Origin: Blastocatellia bacterium
Lineage (GTDB): Bacteria > Acidobacteriota > Blastocatellia > Pyrinomonadales > Pyrinomonadaceae
DNA: 7,139 bases
Reading direction: 5' to 3'
Assembly: GCA_013695495.1 (NCBI GenBank)
Contig: JACDAK010000180.1
Location: 1 to 7,139, forward strand
This document shows positions 1 through 5,316 of the stretch, in pieces. The translations under genes were made by a program, and so were the position numbers. Under the pieces are notes generated by a model. The model was not told where the DNA came from and searched no databases. It saw only the letters and a list, made by a program, of their open reading frames with translations. Numbering within the stretch: the first letter of the stretch is position 1; each line of letters begins with the position of its first letter.

Positions 1-21
1 GAGAAAGGCGCCGCCTTTCTC
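1..21. terminator. Perfect inverted repeat, possible terminator
   Basis: GAGAAAGGC (1-9) pairs perfectly with GCCTTTCTC (13-21) around a 3-base loop. The right arm is pyrimidine-rich and runs into CTTC, but no clean T-tract follows. It could end transcription from a gene left of the window, such as a transposase. The left flank is cut off, so activity in the other direction cannot be judged. Confidence 0.4.
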
Positions 22-32
22 TTCGACACTTC

Positions 33-82
33 AAACCGGACATCTAATGTGCTAGCAAAACCGGACATCTTCATTTGCTATT
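33..82. repeat. Two imperfect 25-bp tandem repeats with core AAACCGGACATCT
   Basis: The 13-bp core AAACCGGACATCT occurs identically at 33-45 and 58-70. The sequence after each core is also similar if one base is skipped: AATGTGCTAGC after the first and CATTTGCTATT after the second share most positions. The unit is thus about 25 bp. Such repeated sites at an element tip are usually transposase-binding sites, which is why the IS-end reading is preferred. Confidence 0.75.
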
Positions 83-213
83 AACAGTTTCGATCAGGGG
101 TGGGGTCGGTTTACGGACGAGGGCAGGAGACGTGGATGGAGAACGCTACATTTGACGGCAGGTGAACGGTGGTTGAGGTGCGAACGTCGCTAGTGTGTAA
201 GTGCGATATGGAT

Positions 214-219
214 TAGAAT
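214..219 (+). promoter_or_regulatory. Candidate -10 box for the DUF1801 gene (leaderless spacing)
   Basis: TAGAAT matches the -10 consensus at five of six positions and lies 8 bases before the preferred GTG start at 228, so a transcript could begin at or next to the start codon. No good -35 box sits 17 bases upstream (191-196 is TAGTGT). An alternative weak pair is TTGAGG (173-178) with TGTAAG (196-201) at 17-bp spacing. The choice between them is undecided. Confidence 0.25.
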
Positions 220-227
220 ACGCCGCT

Positions 228-644
228 GTGGCGAAGACTGAACTGAAAACGAAAAAAACTGATGCCAGCGTCGCCGACTTTATAGATAGAGTTGCGGATG
301 AGGGACGTCGGACCGATGCAATGAAGGTTCTTGAGATCTTTAAACGGGTCACACGCGAAGAGCCAAAAATGTGGGGACCATCGATCGTGGGGTTTGGGCA
401 CCGGGTACTCAAATACGATTCGGGCCGCGAGATGGACTGGATGGTTATCGGTTTCTCGCCGCGGAAGGCGAACATTGTTCTTTATCTATTTGACGGCTTC
501 GATAAGTTTAGCGAATTGCTCGCCGGGCTTGGCAAGCATAGAACCGGAGTGTCATGTCTTTACCTTAAACGTATGTCCGATGTCGATATGGACGTTTTAG
601 AAGAGCTCGTCAGCGCCTCTTTTGCCCATTGCAAGAAGAACTGA
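228..644 (+). CDS. DUF1801 domain protein (small cytosolic YdhG/Fra-like fold)
   Basis: The 138-residue product matches the DUF1801 family along its whole length, with the usual blocks in order: EEPKMWGPSIVGFG (44-57), KYDSGRE (62-68), IGFSPRKANIVLYL (74-87) and LGKHRTGVSCLYLKR (101-115). The family is small, soluble and alpha/beta. Some relatives are described as iron-chaperone-like, but the biochemical role here is unknown. There is no signal peptide or membrane segment. The frame opens at a GTG at 201, directly after an in-frame TAA. The GTG at 228 is preferred because it gives the family-like start MAKTELKTKK. Neither start has a convincing Shine-Dalgarno sequence. The gene lies just inside a probable IS end and stops 9 bases before the -35 box of the guaA promoter, so it is probably a separate transcription unit. 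Confidence 0.85.
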   Translation: MAKTELKTKKTDASVADFIDRVADEGRRTDAMKVLEIFKRVTREEPKMWGPSIVGFGHRVLKYDSGREMDWMVIGFSPRKANIVLYLFDGFDKFSELLAGLGKHRTGVSCLYLKRMSDVDMDVLEELVSASFAHCKKN

Positions 645-653
645 ACCGATCGT

Positions 654-682
654 TTCGCACCATTCCCTGCATTCGCTATAAT
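654..682 (+). promoter_or_regulatory. Sigma-70-type promoter of guaA
   Basis: A perfect TATAAT -10 box (677-682) follows TTCGCA (654-659, four of six matches to TTGACA) with the ideal 17-bp spacer. The predicted start near 689 leaves a leader of only about 24 bases before the guaA start, containing its Shine-Dalgarno sequence. That is too short for a purine riboswitch. The promoter begins 9 bases after the stop of the preceding gene. Confidence 0.75.
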
Positions 683-697
683 CGTTTCTTTGCATTG

Positions 698-715
698 AAA
701 GGAGCGAGAAACTTG
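698..715 (+). promoter_or_regulatory. Strong ribosome binding site fixing a TTG start for guaA
   Basis: AAAGGAG (698-704) is followed after 8 bases by TTG (713-715). This spacing, plus the family-typical N-terminus that follows, identifies TTG as the start. A longer frame open from the TTG at 629 would overlap the preceding gene and include the promoter. Confidence 0.8.
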
Positions 716-2257
716 CATCACGAACTGATCCTCATCCTCGATTTTGGCTCGCAATATTCCCAGCTGATCGCCCGCAGGGTGCGTGAACAAGGGGTCTATT
801 GCGAGATTCACCCTTTTACCTTGAGTGCCGACGAGATCGCCGCAAAAAAGCCGATGGGCGTGATCCTCTCGGGCGGTCCGTCGAGCGTGACCGATTACGA
901 CGCGCCGCGTGTTGAGGCGGAATTCTATAACAAGGTGGGAGCTCCGATCTTTGGCATCTGTTATGGAATGCAGCTTGTTGCGATCGACCTTGGCGGAAAA
1001 TCAGAGCCGGCGGCCCAGCGGGAATATGGCCACGCATCGCTAAAGGTTCTCAGCGGCAAGACCGAATTGTTCAAGGAACTTCCCTTTGAGTTGGATGTTT
1101 GGATGAGTCACGGTGACCACGTGACGCAGTTGCCCGCCGGGTTCCATAAGACCGCCAGTACGGGCGACGTAATTACGGCAATTGAAAACGACGAACGCCG
1201 GATCTATGGCGTGCAATTTCACCCGGAGGTTTCGCACACACCGTTGGGCAAAGAAGTATTACGGAACTTTCTCTTCAATGTTTGCGGATGCAAGGGCGAT
1301 TGGACATCGTCTCAGTTCATCAAGGAAGAGATCGAGAGGATTCGCGAGACGGTTGGGCCCGAGGGCAACGTGGTGTGCGGCCTTTCGGGCGGCGTAGATT
1401 CGACTGTTGCCGCGACGCTTGTTCACGAGGCAATCGGAGACCGGCAGACCTGCATATTCGTAAATAACGGGCTACTGCGTTACCGCGAATTTGAAGACAC
1501 GCTCGAGGTTTACAAGAATAACCTCAATCTAAACGTTCGCGGCGTTGATGCTTCCAACGAGTTCTATTCTGTGCTAGCGGGCGTCACCGATCCGGAACTC
1601 AAGAGAAAGGCGATCGGTGCAAAATTCATCGATACTTTCGACGCGGAGGCGACACGCATCGGCGATGTGAAATGGCTTGTTCAAGGGACGTTGTATCCTG
1701 ATGTGATCGAATCTGTTAGCCTGCGGGGGTCGTCCGTCACTATCAAGTCTCACCACAACGTCGGCGGTCTCCCCGAAAAGATGAACCTGAAGCTCATCGA
1801 ACCTCTGCGCGAGCTGTTCAAAGACGAGGTGCGCACGATCGGCCGTGATCTTGGGATTCCGGAGATGATACTCGAACGGCACCCGTTTCCCGGGCCCGGC
1901 TTAGGCGTCAGGATTCTCGGCGACATAACTGCGGAAAAGGTCGCGCTGCTGCAGAAGGCTGATCGCATTTTCATCGAGGAACTTCATAATTTTGACGTTT
2001 ATAAGGATGTTTGGCAGGCGTTCGCGGTGCTGCTGCCGATACAGTCGGTAGGGGTCATGGGCGATTTCCGCACGTATGAACGTGCAGTTGCGTTGCGTGC
2101 CGTGACGAGCGCCGACGGCATGACTGCGGACTGGGCACGTCTGCCACATGACCTCCTGGCAAAGGCCTCGTCGCGCATCACCAGCGAGGTTCGCGGCATC
2201 AACCGTGTCGTCTACGACGTATCTTCAAAACCGCCCAGCACGATCGAGTGGGAATAA
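713..2257 (+). CDS. guaA: GMP synthase, glutamine-hydrolysing
   Basis: GuaA makes GMP from XMP, ATP and glutamine in the last step of guanine nucleotide synthesis in the cytosol. The 514-residue product is full length. The N-terminal class I glutamine amidotransferase domain opens with LILILDFGSQYSQLIARRVR (5-24) and has the oxyanion-loop block ILSGGPSSV (51-59), the nucleophile C83 in GICYGMQ, and the other triad residues H170 and E172 in FHPEV. The ATP pyrophosphatase domain carries the P-loop LSGGVDS (224-230). The synthetase/dimerisation part has KSHHNVGGLPEKM (345-357), HPFPGPGLGVR (390-400) and the conserved end KPPSTIEWE (506-514). All expected catalytic residues are present, so it should be active. 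It starts with TTG behind a strong Shine-Dalgarno sequence and has its own promoter, so it appears monocistronic. No convincing terminator follows it. Confidence 0.97.
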   Translation: MHHELILILDFGSQYSQLIARRVREQGVYCEIHPFTLSADEIAAKKPMGVILSGGPSSVTDYDAPRVEAEFYNKVGAPIFGICYGMQLVAIDLGGKSEPAAQREYGHASLKVLSGKTELFKELPFELDVWMSHGDHVTQLPAGFHKTASTGDVITAIENDERRIYGVQFHPEVSHTPLGKEVLRNFLFNVCGCKGDWTSSQFIKEEIERIRETVGPEGNVVCGLSGGVDSTVAATLVHEAIGDRQTCIFVNNGLLRYREFEDTLEVYKNNLNLNVRGVDASNEFYSVLAGVTDPELKRKAIGAKFIDTFDAEATRIGDVKWLVQGTLYPDVIESVSLRGSSVTIKSHHNVGGLPEKMNLKLIEPLRELFKDEVRTIGRDLGIPEMILERHPFPGPGLGVRILGDITAEKVALLQKADRIFIEELHNFDVYKDVWQAFAVLLPIQSVGVMGDFRTYERAVALRAVTSADGMTADWARLPHDLLAKASSRITSEVRGINRVVYDVSSKPPSTIEWE

Positions 2258-2302
2258 GGGCTCAGAAACCCCTACTAAATAAGAATCCCTAATCTTTTGC
2301 TC

Positions 2303-2346
2303 TTGTACGGAATTTGTACGGTTGCGTCATCCGTGCGTCATATGCG
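2303..2346. repeat. Two pairs of 8-bp direct repeats in a common 11-bp register
   Basis: TTGTACGG occurs at 2303-2310 and 2314-2321, and TGCGTCAT at 2323-2330 and 2334-2341. Both pairs have an 11-bp period, about one helical turn, so the sites would lie on the same face of the DNA. The block ends about 170 bp before the start of the glycine-zipper gene. Tandem half-sites with helical spacing are common for dimeric response regulators of OmpR type. The operator role is inference and no regulator gene is in the window. Confidence 0.5.
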
Positions 2347-2429
2347 CTACCCACCCTTATACCGGGGTGCCCTAAGCCTAGAGAAGTAAGGGATTTCCTC
2401 CAGTGGTATGCCATTTGCAACGAACAAGC

Positions 2430-2454
2430 GGTGAACGACAAAATCCGGTTCGCC
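2430..2454 (+). other. Hairpin in the probable leader of the glycine-zipper gene
   Basis: GGTGAAC (2430-2436) pairs with GTTCGCC (2448-2454) through seven pairs, one of them a G-U wobble, around an 11-base loop. It lies 63 bases before the start codon and has no T-tract, so it is not an intrinsic terminator. It could be leader RNA structure or chance. Confidence 0.3.
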
Positions 2455-2517
2455 ACTCTTCCAGTTAGAGAGACGAACTGCTTTTGCCGATTACGGTAAA
2501 AATTAGGGGGAAATGTT

Positions 2518-4074
2518 ATGCATAAATCAAAATTAAAAACTACAGTCCTATTGTCGCTGTTCGCAATGCTTTTAAGTGCGACCGCGATCGTGGCTCAGAC
2601 GCCGCGGGCTAGCGACCGGCAGCTGCAGGCGCTTGTAGGCCAAATTCAAATGAAGACAAACACGCTGCGAACGCAGGTGAACAGAAATAGACGAAACGTT
2701 CCTGCCGCCGGTGATCAGATAAACATCTACATCACCGATATGGCACGAGCCACGGCTGACTACCGCATGAGCCTTAATCAAAGGCGCGCTACCGCAGATC
2801 AGGTTCGCGAAATTCTGCAGCATGCCGCTGGTCTCGATCAGTACATATCAATGAACGCGACAGCTCCGGCTGTTACGAATCAGTGGAACGCATTAAAGCG
2901 CGACATCAATACTCTTGCAGGGTATTACTCGATCACAAACTGGGATCAGCAGGGACAGATGCCCGGTTGGGGCGGCAATCGCGGTGGTTGGGATCGCATG
3001 CTCGATAACCGGCTGACGGGCACCTACCGGCTCAATCAGTCGCTGAGCGACAATGTCGATTCAGTATTAAATCGATCGTATTCGAACGTTGCTGTAAATA
3101 ACCGTAACCGGATGCGACAGGGACTGCGAGCTCGTCTAACGGCTCCTACGGAATTAGCGATTGAGAAGCAGGGTGAGAACTTCACCGTAGCTTCGAATAT
3201 TGCCGCTCCCGTTACCGTAGAACTCGATGGTCAAGCCCGACGGGAAACACTTGGTCGCCAAACGGTTACCACGACCGCATCAATGACCGGACAAACGATC
3301 ACGATCAGCACCGAAGGCGACCGTGCCAATGATTTTTGGCTTACGTTTGCGGTCGACGCTAACAACCGGCTTCGTGTTACGCGAAGGGTCTATCTGGAAA
3401 ACCAGAACCAGACTGTGACCGTAAACAGCGTTTACGACAAGATTAACAATTCGGCACAATGGCCGAACATTATCCAGCGGCCTGGCATGAACGAGCCCGG
3501 TCGGAACAACAACACACAGGGTACGAACGCTTTCTTTATTCCCAACGGAACTCAGGTTACCGCAGTGCTTAGAACCCCGATTGATTCGAGTTCTTCGCAG
3601 CCGGGTGATCGGTTCCAGATGGAAGTTACCTCGCCTTCGCAGTATCGCGGAGCTATTATCGAGGGTCATGTGATGGATGCAGAGGGTTCGGGACGAGTGT
3701 CCGGGCGAGCTAATCTGTCGCTTGATTTCGACACGATCCGCGTCAATAACCGGACGTATCAGTTTGCAGGTATCATTGACTCGGCCCGTGAAGCGAACGG
3801 CGGTAATATCAACGTGAATAACGAAGGAACGGTTCGCGATGATAACCAGACGACGCGTACAGTCACGCGAGCCGGTGTCGGTGCAGCACTTGGTGCATTG
3901 ATCGGAGCGATAGCAGGTGGTGGTTCCGGTGCAGCGATCGGAGCGGGTATCGGCGCTGGTGCCGGTGCAGGTACGGTATTGATCCAAGGACGTGACAACC
4001 TTCGGTTAGAGCCGGGCAGCACGTTTATGATAACGGCAAGTGCCCCGCAGAACACAAACTGGCAGAATCGTTAG
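2518..4074 (+). CDS. Exported protein of unknown function with C-terminal glycine zipper
   Basis: The ATG is set by AGGGGG (2505-2510), 7 bases upstream. The 518-residue product begins with a Sec signal peptide: basic MHKSKLK, a hydrophobic core to about residue 23, and likely cleavage near A26 (IVA/QTP). Residues 30-140 are polar and mostly helical. A Gly/Trp-rich stretch (GWGGNRGGW, 150-158) follows, then a beta-rich region rich in Asn, Thr and Arg (about 205-310). A C-terminal domain runs from FFIPNGTQV (339-347) through QPGDRFQMEV (361-370) and GRVSGRANLSLDFDTI (392-407). The glycine zipper (about 452-489) is a hydrophobic run of spaced Gly and Ala, such as AGVGAALGALIGAIAGG, able to insert in or associate with membrane. 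The protein ends LEPGSTFMITA. I associate this C-terminal arrangement with envelope proteins of Acidobacteriota. Location is probably periplasm or outer envelope. Function is unknown, and the closely following terminator suggests a single-gene unit. Confidence 0.9.
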   Translation: MHKSKLKTTVLLSLFAMLLSATAIVAQTPRASDRQLQALVGQIQMKTNTLRTQVNRNRRNVPAAGDQINIYITDMARATADYRMSLNQRRATADQVREILQHAAGLDQYISMNATAPAVTNQWNALKRDINTLAGYYSITNWDQQGQMPGWGGNRGGWDRMLDNRLTGTYRLNQSLSDNVDSVLNRSYSNVAVNNRNRMRQGLRARLTAPTELAIEKQGENFTVASNIAAPVTVELDGQARRETLGRQTVTTTASMTGQTITISTEGDRANDFWLTFAVDANNRLRVTRRVYLENQNQTVTVNSVYDKINNSAQWPNIIQRPGMNEPGRNNNTQGTNAFFIPNGTQVTAVLRTPIDSSSSQPGDRFQMEVTSPSQYRGAIIEGHVMDAEGSGRVSGRANLSLDFDTIRVNNRTYQFAGIIDSAREANGGNINVNNEGTVRDDNQTTRTVTRAGVGAALGALIGAIAGGGSGAAIGAGIGAGAGAGTVLIQGRDNLRLEPGSTFMITASAPQNTNWQNR

Positions 4075-4097
4075 TCGCAGTACCGAACATAAACGAA

Positions 4098-4127
4098 GGG
4101 CAGGCATTTCGGTGCCTGCTCTTTTTT
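4098..4127 (+). terminator. Intrinsic terminator of the glycine-zipper gene
   Basis: GGGCAGGCA (4098-4106) pairs with TGCCTGCTC (4113-4121) in nine pairs, one G-U, around the 6-base loop TTTCGG. Six T residues follow (4122-4127), then ATTTT. It starts 23 bases after the stop codon. The convergent minus-strand lipoprotein gene ends at 4133, so the hairpin may also stop transcripts from that side, although the minus-strand tail is only TTCGTTT. Confidence 0.9.
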
Positions 4128-4132
4128 ATTTT

Positions 4133-4723
4133 CTAACGTTGGATGGGTTCTTCGTCCGGATCGCTCAGAGCTCCCCCCGCGTTTTCGCGATAGATGCCGA
4201 GCAAAGTAAGGCCGCTGGCGTAGCGGATGTCCGAGATCTTCCACGCGTCATTCTGTTTTAGCATGCTGAATTCGAGGCGGACGCTCTCGCCAAAGTTATG
4301 GAAAGTAACAGGTATCGTAGCCTGTTCGCCATTGATCTTAGCGGCGCCTACCATGAACTTAGTTATTTCGAAATCTTGGCCGTCGTAAAGCGGGTCTGCG
4401 CCTATGGCGCTGATCTGATCATTCGGACGTTGTTCGTCTTTCCAGATGAGGTCTGCGAGCGGCCTTGCGAAGAACTTGTCGATCACTGCTCGGCTTCGCT
4501 CGAAAAAGGGGCCCTTTTGCGCGTCGTGAGCTTTATAAAGCGTGGTGATAACAGCCTCGGGCCTTTCAACGGGGGCGACCTCGCCCCCCGCTGCGGCCGC
4601 GGGCAGCGAAGGTGTTGCCGCTACGGCCGCGTTTGCTTCCGGCTCAACTCTTGGGGAACCGGCGTCTGCCGTGCATCCGGTGAAAGTGATCGCGAGGGTA
4701 AGAAGAACTATTTTACTGTTCAT
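4133..4723 (-). CDS. Putative lipoprotein with DUF3828 domain
   Basis: From the ATG at 4723 the product has 196 residues. It starts with a lipoprotein signal, MNSKIVLLTLAITFTGC, with lipobox FTGC and the lipidated cysteine at residue 17. A low-complexity Ala/Pro/Glu linker (about 18-54) then acts as a tether. The globular part (about 55-180) resembles DUF3828: a helix VITTLYKAHD, then DPLYDGQDFEITKF, the strands ATIPVTFHNFGESVRLEF, and a closing WKISDIRY. This is a small periplasmic fold of unknown function related in style to NTF2-like domains. The product is probably anchored to a membrane on the periplasmic side. Another ATG at 4732 adds MLT. Neither start has a Shine-Dalgarno sequence; 4723 was chosen for its compact signal peptide and for the promoter spacing upstream. 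The gene begins 33 bases after the Mug stop, so read-through from that operon is also possible. Confidence 0.8.
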   Translation of the reverse strand: MNSKIVLLTLAITFTGCTADAGSPRVEPEANAAVAATPSLPAAAAGGEVAPVERPEAVITTLYKAHDAQKGPFFERSRAVIDKFFARPLADLIWKDEQRPNDQISAIGADPLYDGQDFEITKFMVGAAKINGEQATIPVTFHNFGESVRLEFSMLKQNDAWKISDIRYASGLTLLGIYRENAGGALSDPDEEPIQR

Positions 4724-4730
4724 AGTTAAC

Positions 4731-4760
4731 ATTATTCGGCGGGGACGTCGGTGAGGTCAA
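4731..4760 (-). promoter_or_regulatory. Candidate promoter giving a leaderless lipoprotein mRNA
   Basis: On the minus strand TTGACC (4760-4755, five of six to consensus) is followed after 18 bases by AATAAT (4736-4731, five of six). Seven bases later is the A of the ATG at 4723, the usual distance to a transcription start. The -35 box overlaps the stop codon of the preceding Mug gene. If used, translation would start without a leader, in line with the missing Shine-Dalgarno sequence. Confidence 0.4.
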
Positions 4761-5308
4761 ACCTCAGCCGCGTTTTTGAGTTCGGCGAAAAGGCGCGCAA
4801 AATCAGGCAGCTGATAGTTCGCGTTGAGGCCGCTAGGGTTGGGAAGCAGCCAGATTTTTGTATTGCCGATCATTCGCTCTTGCGGCCCGAGCTTTCCCTT
4901 TGGCTCACTGAACGCCGTTCGATACGCGGTCATCGCCAATACGGCGAGGATCTTAGGCTGAAACTTTTCGACCCGCTTCACGAGCTGCTGACCGCCCGCG
5001 ACTATTTCTTCTTTTGTCAGTTCAGAAGCCGTAGCAGTCGCCCGGCGGCAAAAGCCAGTGATTCCGTATCCCATCTCAAGCAGCTCGTGCTCTTCTGAGG
5101 GGTCCAGCTGTCGGTCCGTCAGTCCCGAAAGATGAAGCGCCTTCCAAAATCTATTTCCCGGCCGTGCGAAATGGTAACCGGTTGCAGCCGAATAGAGCCC
5201 GGAGTTTATACCGCAAAAGAGGATCTTCAAGCCGGGAGCGATGAGGTCGTCGTTGGTCCGGTTGCGGGCCTCCATGAGATCGCGTTTTGTGGGTCTAGAT
5301 TCCGGCAT
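4757..5308 (-). CDS. mug: G/U(T) mismatch-specific uracil/thymine DNA glycosylase, Mug/TDG family
   Basis: Mug enzymes remove uracil, and less well thymine or ethenocytosine, opposite guanine, starting base excision repair after cytosine deamination. The 183-residue product aligns by eye with E. coli Mug (168 residues). It has APGLKILFCGINSGLYSAAT (24-43), containing the active-site Asn at N35 (E. coli N18), then ARPGNRFWKALH (48-59), SGLTDRQL (61-68), ELTKEEIVAGGQQL (96-109) and the DNA-intercalation block LPNPSGLN (155-162). The usual GINPG is GINSG here. Three starts are possible: GTG 5341, ATG 5308 and ATG 5275. ATG 5308 is preferred because MPESRPTKRDL resembles the RPT-containing N-terminus of related Mug proteins and it sits 8 bases after the upstream stop. 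No clear Shine-Dalgarno sequence precedes any of them. The tight spacing indicates co-transcription with the DUF2779 nuclease-like gene. Confidence 0.93.
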   Translation of the reverse strand: MPESRPTKRDLMEARNRTNDDLIAPGLKILFCGINSGLYSAATGYHFARPGNRFWKALHLSGLTDRQLDPSEEHELLEMGYGITGFCRRATATASELTKEEIVAGGQQLVKRVEKFQPKILAVLAMTAYRTAFSEPKGKLGPQERMIGNTKIWLLPNPSGLNANYQLPDFARLFAELKNAAEV

Positions 5309-5316
5309 TCGCGTGA

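Larger units (their letters stand above)
1..86. mobile_element. Probable outer end of an insertion sequence (IS21/IS481-like terminus), body left of window
   Basis: Read on the minus strand, this stretch starts TGTTAATAGC at position 86 and carries two copies of the core AGATGTCCGGTTT, 25 bp apart. A perfect 9-bp stem hairpin (1-21) follows further in. A TGT/ACA tip with repeated internal binding sites is typical of IS21-family ends and resembles IS481-type ends. The hairpin would suit the terminator of a transposase gene lying off the left edge. No transposase coding sequence is visible, the other end is outside the window, and no target-site duplication can be tested. The element call is therefore inference from the repeat layout. 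A solo IS remnant or a pair of regulator sites are alternatives. Confidence 0.4.
2258..2517. other. 260-bp intergenic region with phased repeats and potential RNA structure
   Basis: No credible gene lies here. The region contains phased direct repeats (2303-2346), a long-range dyad CCCTTA (2354-2359) with TAAGGG (2387-2392), and a hairpin (2430-2454). It ends with AGGGGG (2505-2510), a ribosome binding site 7 bases before the ATG at 2518. A weak promoter candidate for the downstream gene is TTGCAA (2415-2420) with CAAAAT (2439-2444) at 18-bp spacing, four of six matches each. After the guaA stop only a 4-bp stem (AGGG 2257-2260 with CCCT 2270-2273) without a T-tract is seen, so no guaA terminator is claimed. 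Confidence 0.6.

Noticed and set aside
629..712. N-terminal extension of guaA from a TTG at 629
   Set aside because: It would overlap the DUF1801 gene and contain the guaA promoter and Shine-Dalgarno sequence. Family homology starts at about 713.
683..712. Purine riboswitch before guaA
   Set aside because: The predicted leader is only about 24 bases, too short for an aptamer.
2257..2273. Terminator directly after guaA
   Set aside because: Only a 4-bp stem with no T-tract; not enough to call.
2314..2499. 61-codon open frame between guaA and the glycine-zipper gene
   Set aside because: It starts within the phased repeats, has no ribosome site, and its product shows no recognisable domain. 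It is most likely chance.
3280..3987. 235-codon minus-strand frame antisense to the glycine-zipper gene
   Set aside because: The product is rich in Cys, Arg and Thr with no domain, and it mirrors a clearly coding + strand gene.
4298..4729. 143-codon + strand frame opposite the lipoprotein gene
   Set aside because: The minus strand has a lipobox, a DUF3828-like fold and a sensible position. The + frame has only low-complexity, Cys-rich sequence.
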